A stretch of 64,000 bases of DNA from Halocaridina rubra (Eukaryota > Arthropoda > Malacostraca > Decapoda > Atyidae), in assembly GCA_037179515.1 (NCBI GenBank), contig JAXCGZ010019149.1, forward strand, positions 27,633-91,632, in the 5' to 3' direction. Position numbers and translations under genes: made by a program. The notes under the pieces were generated by a model that was not told where the DNA came from, did not search any database, and saw only the letters and a program-made list of their open reading frames with translations. This document shows positions 1 through 10,774 of the stretch, in pieces (the first letter of the stretch is position 1; each line of letters starts with the position of its first letter).

Positions 1-192
1 GTATACTGGTGGTAAATACTAACCTGTGACATAATGGTAAAGAGAAGTAAGACATATGTTAGAAAACCTACAAGAATTTAAGGGTATTTTTTCTTCTCTC
101 TACACTGTCTGATGCATGCGTGACCATATATTTTTTTAAACAAAGGATCATTTTACACATCTCTTCTATTATTGGACTAAAATACCTATTTC

Positions 193-343
193 TGATAGGT
201 TTCGATGTGATTTGAATTATTCTGGTGATTGGTTTTCTTGGATATCACTATTTTTTGTGTAAGTACCCACACCTGCATTCATTAGTAATCATTTACAAGA
301 AACACAATAATGAGAATAATTCAAAACGCATCGAAACCTATCA
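193..343. repeat. imperfect inverted repeat (hairpin, MITE-like)
   Basis: The left arm starts at 193 (TGATAGGTTTCGATG...ATTCT, to 222) and is matched in reverse complement by 313-343 with few mismatches. The pairing continues more loosely inward, so nearly the whole 150 bp can fold back. No target duplication is evident. It could be a small non-autonomous DNA transposon or a chance hairpin. Confidence 0.6.
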
Positions 344-479
344 TAAAAAAAAAGGTTAGTCACTGCAAGAAACGTAATACTTATACCAAATGATTGATGC
401 CTCAAATAATTTGACCGACATTGGTGGGAGGCAGTGAATAAACTTCTGATTGTTACGTTAAAAACAAAATTCAAGTAGC

Positions 480-590
480 CATTCCAAACCTAATCTAACC
501 GAGGTAACCAAACCTAAACAACTTAACCAAACTAACTTGAACAACCTAACCAAATTAACTTACCTATCCTAACCTAACTCAAATTTGAAG
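480..590. repeat. AACCTAA-rich low-complexity patch
   Basis: There are repeated but irregular words such as AACCTAAC and AACCAAAC. They resemble the arthropod telomere repeat (TTAGG) only loosely. It is not an array. Similar words recur near 26670-26690 and 26790. Confidence 0.4.
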
Positions 591-2110
591 CTTGTATACC
601 TTAATAGGATGAATTTAGGTGTTTGTACAGCAACGCAGCACATTTCAAGAATTTGGCAATAAGGCAATGTGTATCTTTGAGGATAAGCTGAAAAAGCATA
701 AATGGTGGGCTCTCTGGCCTGCCTATAGCGTGGCATATCCTATTTTTACCCGTAACTAACGTGATTTTTTTTTTAACCAAACTAGCCATTTTCCAGAAGT
801 GGGTGACGTGATCTTTAGACATAGGTGTCAAAGAATTGCTAAGCAATGAGGTAAAATGAGTGCATAAAACGAATCGTGTGCACTTTATATCTATAAGGGG
901 GGCTTTTCAACATATTACTAAGGTCTGACCCTTGAAAAAGCGCTTCAAAACTTGACCTAAACTTGCCATATATGTTGTAACACACGACCCTTCCCTTGGC
1001 CAACCCACCCCTCCCCTTTTCAATGGAATCGTGCTCTTTATTAATGTCCTCAAATCCTTAAATTCGCAGACAATTCTTCCCTGTCGAACTGAAAGCAATG
1101 CTGGTATTCTACTATGTCAGTTATTGCTTTAAAAAAAAGATTAATAATATTCAAAAGATCTAGTTTTAAAATTTTCCTGATTTGGTTTCAAAATTCGGTA
1201 AGTTTACGATAGACTGCCTTTTAAGCTTTTAGCCAAACCATGAGTTCTATAATTATAAAAAAAAAAAGAGGTTTGACATAAGCCACAAAGGAAAGAAATG
1301 TCAGTTTCCAGCTTGGGAAAATATGCAGTAATGGTAACGTAAACAATGAATTTCAGTCAGACAAAACCCGAAATGGAAGACCGTGCACAAAAAAAAATTA
1401 TCAATGGCTTTTCCTTTTGGCCGAACTGTCATCACAACGAAAGCCACATCACCTTTTCCTGCTAAGGAATATATCCACTTACGCCATAAATATCCACAGT
1501 TACAAAGAACGACAAAAAATGAAAACCCAGCGAAGAGTTATTCGAAGGTCAAACACGATATGCTTCTTACTGCCTCCATCACCATTTTACCCTCTTCTCT
1601 TTTCATTTTCCTCACCTTCTGAAACACTTTACGTATCTTCCTCCTATTATTCTTTGTTCTTTCGCCAACATCGGCCATAATATACCTCAAGCAGGCATGA
1701 TGACTTGGGAAAGTTCTTTCGGACACACTCGCTTACAAGTAAGCAGTAGCCATCTCTAATCTCTCTCTCTCTCTCTCTCTCACCCTCTGAATTATCCACA
1801 TTTGCACTGGTTTCAAAACAAAGAAAACGACACCTTAACAACCCCTCACTATTTATTAAACCTTTGGTTTTTCAGGTTTTTTTTGCGGTGTTTAAAGGTA
1901 ATCAGCATTTGTATGAATTTATCCGTTTATATTAAGATAATAGATATTTCGGCAAGTTATCCTCCGCTATGATCTTCGTTGACAACTCATCGCATTCTCG
2001 TCTAATGCACTCGACACACGAGGATTTGAACTTACAATGACGGAAACCACTCGGAAAATAATAAGACCATGAATTCATATCACTAATGTATATTTCTACA
2101 GAAAGGGCAC

Positions 2111-2460
<350 letters not shown>

Positions 2461-2611
2461 CTTAACTGACCACCGAAATATCAACTCAGGTTATGGTTTA
2501 TTTATAAATGATCCCATATTATCGAGCATGCTTCATTCAATTTTGAAAAAAAGTAATTTTAGAAATAACATAATATTATGTTTATTTACCATTAATTTTG
2601 TTTAATCACTC

Positions 2612-2862
<251 letters not shown>

Positions 2863-4010
2863 ACAAACAAACAAACAAACATTTATTTCCATTTTTGTAC
2901 AATGGTTATTCTTCTAAAAGTAAAAGTAACTTATAAGTAGACATGTAATTGAACTAATAAGTAAGACGGTTCTACATACAGTTAAATTAAATGTAGCTTT
3001 CCTAGAAAATAATAATGCTGTAATAAAAATTTTAACAATAATGTTAATAATAAAGTAGTAATAATAACACTCGATACAGTTTCGTTATTATCGGCATCAT
3101 CACCATTTTTGTTTTCCTTACAATGAAAATAATTAGTTCTTAACTTGGAGAACAAAGAAGTCGATATCAGATTACATATAGAGAGGTTAGTGTTAAGGGA
3201 AATTGCATTAAATCATTAAGTTTAGTTAATGTGTGAGCAGCAACTGTTTGTCCAAAACAAAACTATATAGTTTGCCTTTGAAAGCTGTGAAGGAGGATGC
3301 ATTTTTAAGATGCTCTAGAATATTGTTCCAGAGTGTTGGCCCTTTAATAGTGATCATCTTTAAACCTGCTTCTGTGTTTGTTATCTGGATAAAGAGCTCA
3401 CTGCTCTGTCTTGTGTTGGTTCCCCTTATATCCCTGACTGTTTTTAAATCAAATAGCCAGCTAGGATAATGATGGTTCAAAATTTTGTATACCAAAACAT
3501 AAATATCATAAGCGGCCTTGTTTTCTGCCCGCAGCCACCCAAGTTTATTGAGAGATGGTGTGATGTGGTCATATTTTCTTATTTCTCCCAGGGCAACTCG
3601 AGCTGCAAAATTAATAAGCTTCTGTATTCTGTTTATCTGAGTCTTAGTGGTAGCTCCCCAAACAGTTGTGCAGTAATTAATGTGACTTAGGGCTAGAGAT
3701 TCAACAACAGTTATTCGAGTGGTAGTCTCAAAATTGTCTTTTATACGTGATAAGTACATTAATGTTCCTGTAACCTTTTTGCATACTTTATCTATGTGGG
3801 AATCAAACAACATGTAGTTATCAAAGTGAATTCCTAGGTGTCTGACTGTTTTGCTAGGTGTAATAATATTGTCGCAAAAGTTAATTGTTGTATTTTCTGG
3901 AATTTGTGCTATATTATGGAAACTTGAACCAATAAACATGGATTGTGTCTTACTTTCGTTAATTAACAGCCCAATATCTTGAAAATAGGTTTTAATTTTT
4001 GAGTGAGTGT
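2863..4010 (-). mobile_element. LINE-D, 3' half (CR1/L2-like)
   Basis: This is the 3' half of a non-LTR retrotransposon on the minus strand. It begins with a (TGTT)n tail (AAAC units at 2867-2881 on +), then an AT-rich 3' UTR, then a reading frame. The frame breaks at about 4010 after GLLINESKTQSMFIG, and the upstream half resumes at about 11462 with VVQYADDTQLLLGG. The two pieces fit end to end, with LINE-J and its nested cargo between them. The last 35-40 bases before the tail are shared with SINE-1. The CR1/L2 clade is inferred from the protein. Confidence 0.8.
3226..3939 (-). pseudogene. LINE-D reverse transcriptase, C-terminal region
   Basis: A 237-residue open frame. It reads through the RT thumb and C-terminal region of a CR1/L2-type LINE. 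Recognisable blocks are TVRHLGIHFDN, SHINYCTTVWGATTKTQINR, IQKLINFAARVALG and a final GPTLWNNILEHLKN. It has no catalytic residues of its own, because the FADD/YADD box lies in the other half near 11490. It is a fragment of a split element, not an independent gene. Confidence 0.8.
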
Positions 4011-4573
4011 TTTATACTTATTAATATCACCACTAAGGAGTATTTAGGATCGGTTATACCTGCAAATGGTGGAGTGGAAGCAGATGTGTGTCACAGAGTG
4101 AATGAAGGATGTAAAGTGTTGGGTGCATTGAAAGGAGTGATGAAGGATAGAGGCTTGGAAATGAATATTAAGAAAGTTTTGTATGAGAAAGTGGTTGTGC
4201 CAACTGTGATGTATGGATCAGAGTTATGGGGTATGAAAGTAAGTGAGAGACGGAAACTAAATGTGTTTGAGATGAAATGCCTGAGGAGAATGATTGGTGT
4301 ATCTCGATTGGATAGGGTTAGGAATGAAGTGGTGAGAGCAAGAACGGGTGTGAGGAGAGAAATTGCAGCCAGAGTAGATATGAATGTTCTGAGATGGTTT
4401 GGCCATGTGGAAAGGATGGATGATGGAAGGCTGCTGAAAAAGGTGATGAATGCGAGAGTTGATAGGAGAAATGCTAGAGGGAGGCCTAGGTTTGGATGGA
4501 TGGATGGAGTAAGGAGAGCCCTGAATGATAGGAGGATGGATGTGAGAGAAGCAAGCGAGTGTCCTAGGAATAG
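4011..4573 (+). mobile_element. LINE-J, RT C-terminal part (RTE-like)
   Basis: Plus-strand frame from about 4036, reading EYLGSVIPANGGVEADVCHR, then PTVMYGSELWGMK, RWFGHVERMDDGR and ARGRPRFGWMDGVRRAL. This is the C-terminal end of a LINE polyprotein of a family often mis-annotated in crustaceans as a host protein. It stops at ASECPRN (4573), where the LINE-A tail begins. The expected continuation (EWRAIVTQ and stop, then 3' UTR) is found at 11187, so LINE-A landed inside it. The RTE label is tentative. Parts upstream of the C-terminal region are absent (5' truncation). Confidence 0.75.
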
Positions 4574-6000
4574 TGATTACCTAATTGTGATTACCTGATT
4601 GTGTTTACGGGAAAGAGCCCAAAGCTCGAATCTTCCCGTCTCCTCATCGGTTCCATTTTATACTTAGTCATACTTATCATACCTGTCCTTAAAACTATGG
4701 ATTGAGATAGCATTAACTACCTCCTCGCTTAGCCAATTCCAATTATCAACTACTCTTACACTGAAAAAGTATTTCCTTATATCCTGCAAAGAAGTTTTCT
4801 TACGAAGCTTCAAACTATGACCTCTAGTTCTAGAGCCAGCCATATCAAAATATCGATCCCTATCCACTCTATCATAACCATGAAGGAATTTAAAGACTGT
4901 CACCATATCCCCCCTCATTCTTCTAGCTTCGAGTGATGGTAAGTCTAATTCCCTCAGCCTCTCATCATAACTGAGATTGCGTATTTCTGGCACCAGTTTC
5001 GTGGCATGTCTTTGAACTTTTTCAAGCTTAGCTATGTGCTTTTTCAAGTGCGGATTCCAAAAGGGGGCTGCATAATCGAGTTTTGGCCTCACATAGGTTA
5101 CATAAATATTTCTGAACATTTCCTTGTCCATGTGCCTGAAGGCTACCCTTACATTTGATAAGAATGCATATGCTGCCCTTATTATGCCATTTATATGTAT
5201 TTCTGGAGACAAATCTTCCAGTATGTTTACTCCTAGATCTCTCTCATTTTCTGTCTCTTGAAGTTGTACTCCAGCCACCGAGTAGTCAAGCTTGGGCCTT
5301 CTTGCACTTGTACCCATTCTCATTACCTTACATTTTGAACTATTGAATTTCATTAGCCACTTTTCTGACCACTCATGCAGATTATTTAGATCCTCCTGAA
5401 GTTCTCTACCATTATTCTCGTTTTTTACTTTCTTCACAATCTTTGCATCATCTGCAAACATATTCATGAAGGAACAAAAGTGGCCCTAAAACTGAACCCT
5501 GTGGAACTCCACTACTAACTCTTCTCCATTCAGACACTGAGTGTCTTACTCTAACCCTCTGTTCCCTTCCTTCTAAGTAAGTTTTTATCCATTCCAAAAC
5601 ATTTCCACCTATTCTAGCCATTGATTGCAGCTTCCTAATAAGTCTCCCATGTGGAACAGTGTCAAACGGTTTCTGGAAGTCTAGGAACATGCAATCTGCC
5701 CAGCCCTCTCTTTCCTGTAAGATTTGGCTTACCTCATCATAAAATTCTAATAACTTTGTTACTGTTGATCTACCTTCTCTGAAGCCATGTTGCCTCACTG
5801 ACAAAAAGTTGAAGGATTCCAAGTGAAGAGAGATAGGTTTCCTTAGTAGTTTCTCCATAACTTTGCAAACTATGCTGGTCAAGGAAACTGGTCTATAGTT
5901 CAGAGCCGTATCCCTCCTTCCCTTTTTGAAGATAGGTATCACATTTGCTTGTTTGCAGCATCTTGGAATCTCCCCCGACTCCAGTGACTCCTTAAATATG
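4574..6000 (-). mobile_element. LINE-A, 3' part (split copy)
   Basis: This is the 3' half of a LINE-A-family copy on the minus strand. From the + side it has two tail repeats (GATTACCTAATTGT-like), the 3' hairpin (about 4605-4645), a short UTR, and the RT C-terminal region (5467-4664). Then follow GVPQGSVLGPLLFL and the RT start, up to the IFKESLESGEIPRC block at 6000. About 38 nt around 5467 are missing relative to LINE-B, removing the VYVNDLPESVNSF segment and breaking the frame. It also has H to P and A to P changes (RKPISLHL, FQKPFD). The 5' half lies at 9331-11186, and LINE-B is inserted between the halves. Confidence 0.85.
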
Positions 6001-6029
6001 AAGAAAATAAAGCTAGACTTGAAGAAAAT

Positions 6030-6414
6030 AAAGCTAGGGTTGTAGACCTGATAAGAAAGCTTGGAGTAGTATGTGGTCCTGAGGATATTGTAAACATACA
6101 CCAACTAGGTAAATATTCGAGGGAAGGAAAGCCGAGACCAACAAAAGTAACCTTTGAGAGAGGGGAAACATGTAGGGAAATATTGTTGAGAAAAAAAAAG
6201 TCTAAAAGACCTTCAAGAATTCAAAGAAGTGTTCATTAGACAATACAGAACACAGGAAGAGATGGGAAAGATCAAAAACTTGTTGCAAGAGGCAAGAAGG
6301 TTAAATGATGAAAGAAATGAAGAAGAGAAGAAAAATTTTCATTACAGAGTTCTTCCAGACAAAGGGGAGATAAAGAAGATAATGACAGAAGATCAGGGGA
6401 TGGGGCCTCATTAA
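6030..6414 (+). pseudogene. LINE-B ORF1 remnant (RRM-like nucleic-acid-binding protein)
   Basis: This holds the second half of the family's ORF1 protein. It reads ENKARVVDLIRKLGVVCGPEDIVNIHQLGKYSREGKPRPTKV-like blocks, then a basic helical tail (TQEEMGKIKNLLQEARRLNDERNEEE) ending at TAA 6412-6414. The RRM-like fold and RNA-chaperone role follow from CR1/Jockey-type ORF1 proteins and are inference. A homopolymer of nine A at 6191-6199 shifts the frame. Copy G has eight A there and is in frame, and LINE-A has seven. The start of ORF1 is missing here and is best seen in LINE-I (46704-47500). Confidence 0.65.
6333..6339 (+). promoter_or_regulatory. candidate -1 frameshift heptamer (A AAT TTT)
   Basis: In the ORF1 frame the codons read AAA AAT TTT CAT. 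The heptamer AAATTTT therefore has the X XXY YYZ phasing of a -1 slippery site, and a -1 shift enters the endonuclease frame. That frame is open from just after TGA 6318-6320, and ORF1 ends at 6414. Downstream, only a weak stem can be drawn (TCTTC 6351-6355 with GAAGA 6375-6379). Copies G and I are fused in frame at this spot, so slippage may not be needed in every copy. Confidence 0.35.
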
Positions 6415-6416
6415 GA

Positions 6417-9239
6417 TTGTTATACACAAATGCTGATGGATTAGCTGGTAAGGCAGTAGAATTAAAAGATAGGATTCACAACAGTAAGGCAGATATAGTA
6501 GCAATTACAGAGACTAAGTTGAGTGAGGACATAAACAGTGTCACAGTTTTTCCTAAGGGTTTCAGAATACTAAGGGTTGAAAGATCTGAGAGGACTGGTG
6601 GAGGGATAGCACTGCTCATAAGTGAAAGGATTCAAGTCGAAGAAATAAACTTGGCTATAGAAAGTGAGTTCAAGGAATTTCTTGTTGCTCGCATAAATAC
6701 TGGGTCAGAGAGCATTATAATAACTGTTGTATACAACCCACCAAGGAACCAAAATAGGCTTGAAGTTTATGAGGAAAGTCATATAGGTACTATTGAAGTC
6801 ATAAACTCAGTTGTTAACATGGCACGGGGAAAAAAATGTAGGATTTTGATTATGGGAGACTTTAATCATAAAGAGATAGATTGGATAAATCTTGACCCAC
6901 ACAGTGGTGAGGACTCATTCGGGGCAAGATTCCTAGATTGCGTACAAGGGAATTTCCTACACCAACATGTAATGGAACCAACAAGGGCCAGGGGTGGGGA
7001 TGAGCCATCACTACTTGATCTAGTGTTCACAGATAATGTGTTGGATATTGAAAAAATTGAGTATGAACCACCAATTGGAAAGAGTGACCACTGTGTGTTG
7101 TTGATGGAGTATATAATTGAAGATATTCTTCCTGAGAGTAGCGGCACTGAGGACATGAGGAGGAACTATCCGAAAGGAGATTACATAAAAATGAATGGGC
7201 TTTTTGCAGTTACTGACTGGAGAACCTTATTTTACAACAAATCTGTACAAGAAATGTATGACATCTTTTGTGAGAAATATGGGAAGATAGTAGATTGCTG
7301 CATACCTGTCACCAAAGTAGGTGTAATTCATGCCAGAGAGAAATGGTTCGATAATGGGTGTAAAAGAGCTAAGGAGTGGAGAGACAAATGCTGGAAAAGG
7401 TATAGGAGGAGAAAAAACATAAATGCCTGGCAAACATACAAAAGAGCAAGAAATGACTACCTAAGTAAAAGGAGAGAGGCAGAGAGAGACTATGAGAGGG
7501 ACATCACCAGGAAGGCTAAAGAAAATCCCAAGCTTTTCCACAGCTTTATCAGAGGAAAACTGAAGGTAAAAGAACAGGTTTTAAGGCTAAAGAGAGCGGA
7601 TGGAAGCATCACTGAGGCGGATGAAGAGATCTGCAAAGAATTGAACAAGGAGTTTCAGTCAGTATTTACAGTAGAAAATAGCCCACCCCCTCAGATTGCA
7701 GTGATAGAAGCTCAAGGGCCGGTATTAGAGAACATCAACCTTACAGCCACAGAGGTATGCAAAGCGCTGATGGATTTAGATGTTCATAAAGCTACAGGTC
7801 CTGATGACATATCCCCTCATGTGCTTAAAAAATGCGCAAACACAATATCAGTGGCACTAAGTATCATATTTAAAGAGTCACTGGAGTCGGGGGAGATTCC
7901 AAGATGCTGCAAACAAGCAAATGTGATACCTATCTTCAAAAAGGGAAGGAGGGATACGGCTCTGAACTATAGACCAGTTTCCTTGACCAGCATAGTTTGC
8001 AAAGTTATGGAGAAACTACTAAGGAAACATATCTCTCTTCACTTGGAATCCTTCAACTTTTTGTCAGTGAGGCAACATGGCTTCAGAGAAGGTAGATCAA
8101 CAGTAACAAACTTATTAGAATTTTATGATGAGGTAAACCAAATCTTACAGGAAAGAGAGGGCTGGGCAGATTGCATATTCCTAGACTTCCAGAAAGCGTT
8201 TGACACTGTTCCACATGGGAGACTTATTAGGAAGCTGCAATCAATGGCTAGAATAGGTGGAAATGTTTTGGAATGGATAAAAACTTACTTAGAAGGAAGG
8301 GAACAGAGGGTTAGAGTAAGACACTCAGTGTCTGAATGGAGAAGAGTTAGTAGTGGAGTTCCACAGGGTTCAGTTTTAGGGCCACTTTTGTTCCTTGTAT
8401 ATGTAAATGACCTACCAGAGTCTGTAAATTCATTCATGAATATGTTTGCAGATGATGCAAAGATTGTGAAGAAAGTAAAAAACGAGAACAATGGTAGAGA
8501 ACTTCAGGAGGATCTAAATAATCTGCATGAGTGGTCAAAAAAGTGGCTAATGAAATTCAATACTTCAAAATGTAAGGTAATGAGAATGGGTACAAGTGCA
8601 AGAAGGCCCAAGCTTGACTACTCGGTGGCTGGAGTACAACTTCAAGAGACAGAAAATGAGAGAGATCTAGGAGTAAACATACTGGCAGATTTGTCTCTAG
8701 AAATACATATTAATGGCATAATAAGGGCAGCATATGCATTCTTATCAAATGTAAGGGTAGCCTTCAGGCACATGGACAAGGAATTGTTCAGAAATATTTA
8801 TGTAACCTATGTGAGGCCAAAACTGGAATATGCAGCCCCCTTTTGGAATCCGCACTTGAAAAAGCACATAGCTAAGCTTAAAAAAGTTCAAAGACATGCC
8901 ACGAAACTGGTGCCAGAAATACGTAATCTCAGTTATGATGAGAGGCTGAGGGAATTAGACTTACCATCACTCGAAGCTAGAAGAGTGAGGGGGGATATGG
9001 TGACAGTCTTTAAATTCCTTCATGGTTATGATAGAGTGGATAGGGATCGATATTTTGATATGGCTGGCTCTACAACTAGAGGTCATAGTTTGAAGCTTCG
9101 TAAGAAAACTTGTTTGCAGGATGTAAGGAAATACTTTTTCAGTGTAAGAGTAGTTGATAATTGGAATTGGCTAAGCGAGGAGGTAGTTAATGCCATCTCA
9201 ATCCATAGTTTTAAGGACAGGTATGATAAGTATCACTAA
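6417..9239 (+). CDS. LINE-B endonuclease-reverse transcriptase (ORF2)
   Basis: An intact 940-codon frame counted from TTG 6417. The frame is open back to 6321 without an ATG, so the true start is uncertain (frameshift or reinitiation from ORF1). The APE-type endonuclease shows NADG near residue 5, ITETK (Glu about 32), GDFN (147-150) and SDH (223-225). The RT shows KATGPDD (458-464), NYRPVSLTS, motif A LDFQKAFD (Asp 590), GVPQGS (648-653) and FADD (677-680), then a CR1-type C-terminal region ending in FKDRYDKYH. All expected catalytic residues are present, so the protein could be functional. It would nick target DNA and reverse transcribe the element's RNA on the chromosome. Confidence 0.9.
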   Translation: MLYTNADGLAGKAVELKDRIHNSKADIVAITETKLSEDINSVTVFPKGFRILRVERSERTGGGIALLISERIQVEEINLAIESEFKEFLVARINTGSESIIITVVYNPPRNQNRLEVYEESHIGTIEVINSVVNMARGKKCRILIMGDFNHKEIDWINLDPHSGEDSFGARFLDCVQGNFLHQHVMEPTRARGGDEPSLLDLVFTDNVLDIEKIEYEPPIGKSDHCVLLMEYIIEDILPESSGTEDMRRNYPKGDYIKMNGLFAVTDWRTLFYNKSVQEMYDIFCEKYGKIVDCCIPVTKVGVIHAREKWFDNGCKRAKEWRDKCWKRYRRRKNINAWQTYKRARNDYLSKRREAERDYERDITRKAKENPKLFHSFIRGKLKVKEQVLRLKRADGSITEADEEICKELNKEFQSVFTVENSPPPQIAVIEAQGPVLENINLTATEVCKALMDLDVHKATGPDDISPHVLKKCANTISVALSIIFKESLESGEIPRCCKQANVIPIFKKGRRDTALNYRPVSLTSIVCKVMEKLLRKHISLHLESFNFLSVRQHGFREGRSTVTNLLEFYDEVNQILQEREGWADCIFLDFQKAFDTVPHGRLIRKLQSMARIGGNVLEWIKTYLEGREQRVRVRHSVSEWRRVSSGVPQGSVLGPLLFLVYVNDLPESVNSFMNMFADDAKIVKKVKNENNGRELQEDLNNLHEWSKKWLMKFNTSKCKVMRMGTSARRPKLDYSVAGVQLQETENERDLGVNILADLSLEIHINGIIRAAYAFLSNVRVAFRHMDKELFRNIYVTYVRPKLEYAAPFWNPHLKKHIAKLKKVQRHATKLVPEIRNLSYDERLRELDLPSLEARRVRGDMVTVFKFLHGYDRVDRDRYFDMAGSTTRGHSLKLRKKTCLQDVRKYFFSVRVVDNWNWLSEEVVNAISIHSFKDRYDKYH

Positions 9240-9263
9240 GTCTAAAATGGAACCGATGAGGAG

Positions 9264-9330
9264 ACGGGAAGATACGAGCTTTGGGCTCTTTCCCGTAAAC
9301 ACAATTAGGTAATCACAATTAGGTAATCAC
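9264..9330 (+). other. LINE-B 3' hairpin and tail repeats
   Basis: ACGGGAA (9264-9270) pairs with TTCCCGT (9290-9296), and an inner stem GAGC (9276-9279) pairs with GCTC (9285-9288). Two copies of AATTAGGTAATCAC follow. The same module ends LINE-C, F and the solo tail at 18814, and in minus orientation LINE-A. It is a likely RT recognition structure, by analogy with other LINE 3' ends. Confidence 0.7.
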
Positions 9331-10774
9331 TTAGTGCCACTGATATTGTGTTTGCGCATTTTTTAAGCACATGAGGGGATATGTCATCAGGACCTGTAGC
9401 TTTATGAACATCTAAATCAATCAGCGCTTTGCATACCTCTGTGGCTGTAAGGTTGATGTTCTCTAATACCGGCCCTTGAGCTTCTATCACTGCAATCTGA
9501 GGGGGTGGGGTATTTTCTACTGTAAATACTGACTGAAACTCCTTGTTCAATTCTTTGCAGATCTCTTCGTCCGTCTCAGTGATGCTTCCATCCGCTCTCT
9601 TTAGCCTTAAAACCTGTTCTTTTACCTTCAGTTTTCCTCTGATAAAGCTGTGGAAAAGCTTGGGATTTTCTTTAGCTTTCCTGGTGATGTCCCTCTCATA
9701 GTCTCTCTCTGCCCCTCTCCTTTTACTTAGGTAGTCATTTCTTGCTCTTTTGTAGCTTTGCCAGGCATTTATGTTTTTTCTCCTCCTATACCTTTTCCAG
9801 CATTTGTCTCTCCACTCCTTAGCTCTCTTACACCCATTATTGAACCATTTCTCTCTGGCATGAATTACACCTACTTTGGTGACAGGTATGCAGCAATCTA
9901 CTATCTTCCCATATTTCTCACAAAAGATGTCATACATTTCTTGTACAGATTTGTTGTAAAATAAGGTTCTCCAGTCAATAACTGCAAAGAGCTCATTCAT
10001 TTTTATGTAATCTCCTTTCCGATAGTTCCTCCTCATGTCCTCAGTGCCTCTACTCTCAGGAAGAATATCTTCAATTATATACTCCATCAACAACACACAG
10101 TGGTCACTCTTTCCAATTGGTGGTTCATACTCAATTTTTTCAATATCCAACACATTATCTGTGAACACTAGATCAAGTAGTGATGGCTCATCCCCACCCC
10201 TGGCCCTTGTTGGTTCCATTACATGTTGGTGTAGGAAATTCCCTTGTACGCAATCTAGGAATCTTGCCCCGAATGAGTCCTCACCACTGTGTGGGTCAAG
10301 ATTTATCCAATCTATCTCTTTATGATTAAAGTCTCCCATAATCAAAATCCTACATTTTTTTTCCCGTGCCATGTTAACAACTGAGTTTATGACTTCAATA
10401 GTACCTATATGACTTTCCTCATAAACTTCAAGCCTATTTTGGTTCCTTGGTGGGTTGTATACAACAGTTATTATAATGCTCTCTGACCCAGTATTTATGC
10501 GAGCAACAAGAAATTCCTTGAACTCACTTTCTATAGCCAAGTTTATTTCTTCGACTTGAATCCTTTCACTTATGAGCAGTGCTATCCCTCCACCAGTCCT
10601 CTCAGATCTTTCAACCCTTAGTATTCTGAAGCCCTTAGGAAAAACTGTGACACTGTTTATGTCCTCACTCAACTTAGTCTCTGTAATTGCTACTATATCT
10701 GCCTTACTGTTGTGAATCCTATCTTTTAATTCTACTGCCTTACCAGCTAATCCATCAGCATTTGTGTATAACAA
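9305..10774 (-). pseudogene. LINE-A endonuclease domain (C-terminally cut by LINE-B)
   Basis: A 489-codon frame almost identical to the first half of the LINE-B ORF2. It has the endonuclease motifs NADG, ITETK, GDFN and SDH and the KATGPDD block. The last residues (DYLIVIT) come from translating the adjacent LINE-B tail and are not native. ORF1 upstream (10777-11186) ends in the other frame through the same overlap as in LINE-B, with a heptamer AAATTTT. It is also shifted by a seven-A run near 10992-10998. Confidence 0.85.

Larger units (their letters stand above)
1..2108. other. gene-free stretch
   Basis: I recognise no gene here. Open frames are short and show no family motif. The stretch holds a hairpin (193-343), an AACCTAA-rich patch (about 480-590), runs of A or T, and a short CT run near 1760-1780. 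Confidence 0.6.
6001..9330 (+). mobile_element. LINE-B, young LINE-A-family copy (CR1/L2-like)
   Basis: A 5'-truncated but otherwise complete non-LTR retrotransposon. It has an ORF1 remnant, an intact endonuclease-RT ORF, a short 3' UTR with a hairpin, and two 14-bp tail repeats. It sits inside LINE-A. The flanks read ...CCTTAAATATGA before it and TTAGTGCCACTG after it, and these join to give the uninterrupted sequence seen at about 37334-37355 with at most 1-3 bases lost. I see no target duplication. The first bases are a 21-bp duplication (ACTTGAAGAAAATAAAGCTAG, partly repeated) at the 5' junction. Near-identity to copies A, C, F and G indicates recent activity. Confidence 0.9.

Noticed and set aside
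480..590. Telomeric (TTAGG)n array
   Set aside because: Words are irregular and interspersed. There is no regular pentamer run.
6351..6379. Strong frameshift-stimulating stem-loop after the slippery heptamer
   Set aside because: Only a 5-bp stem with a long loop can be drawn by eye. Not convincing without folding.
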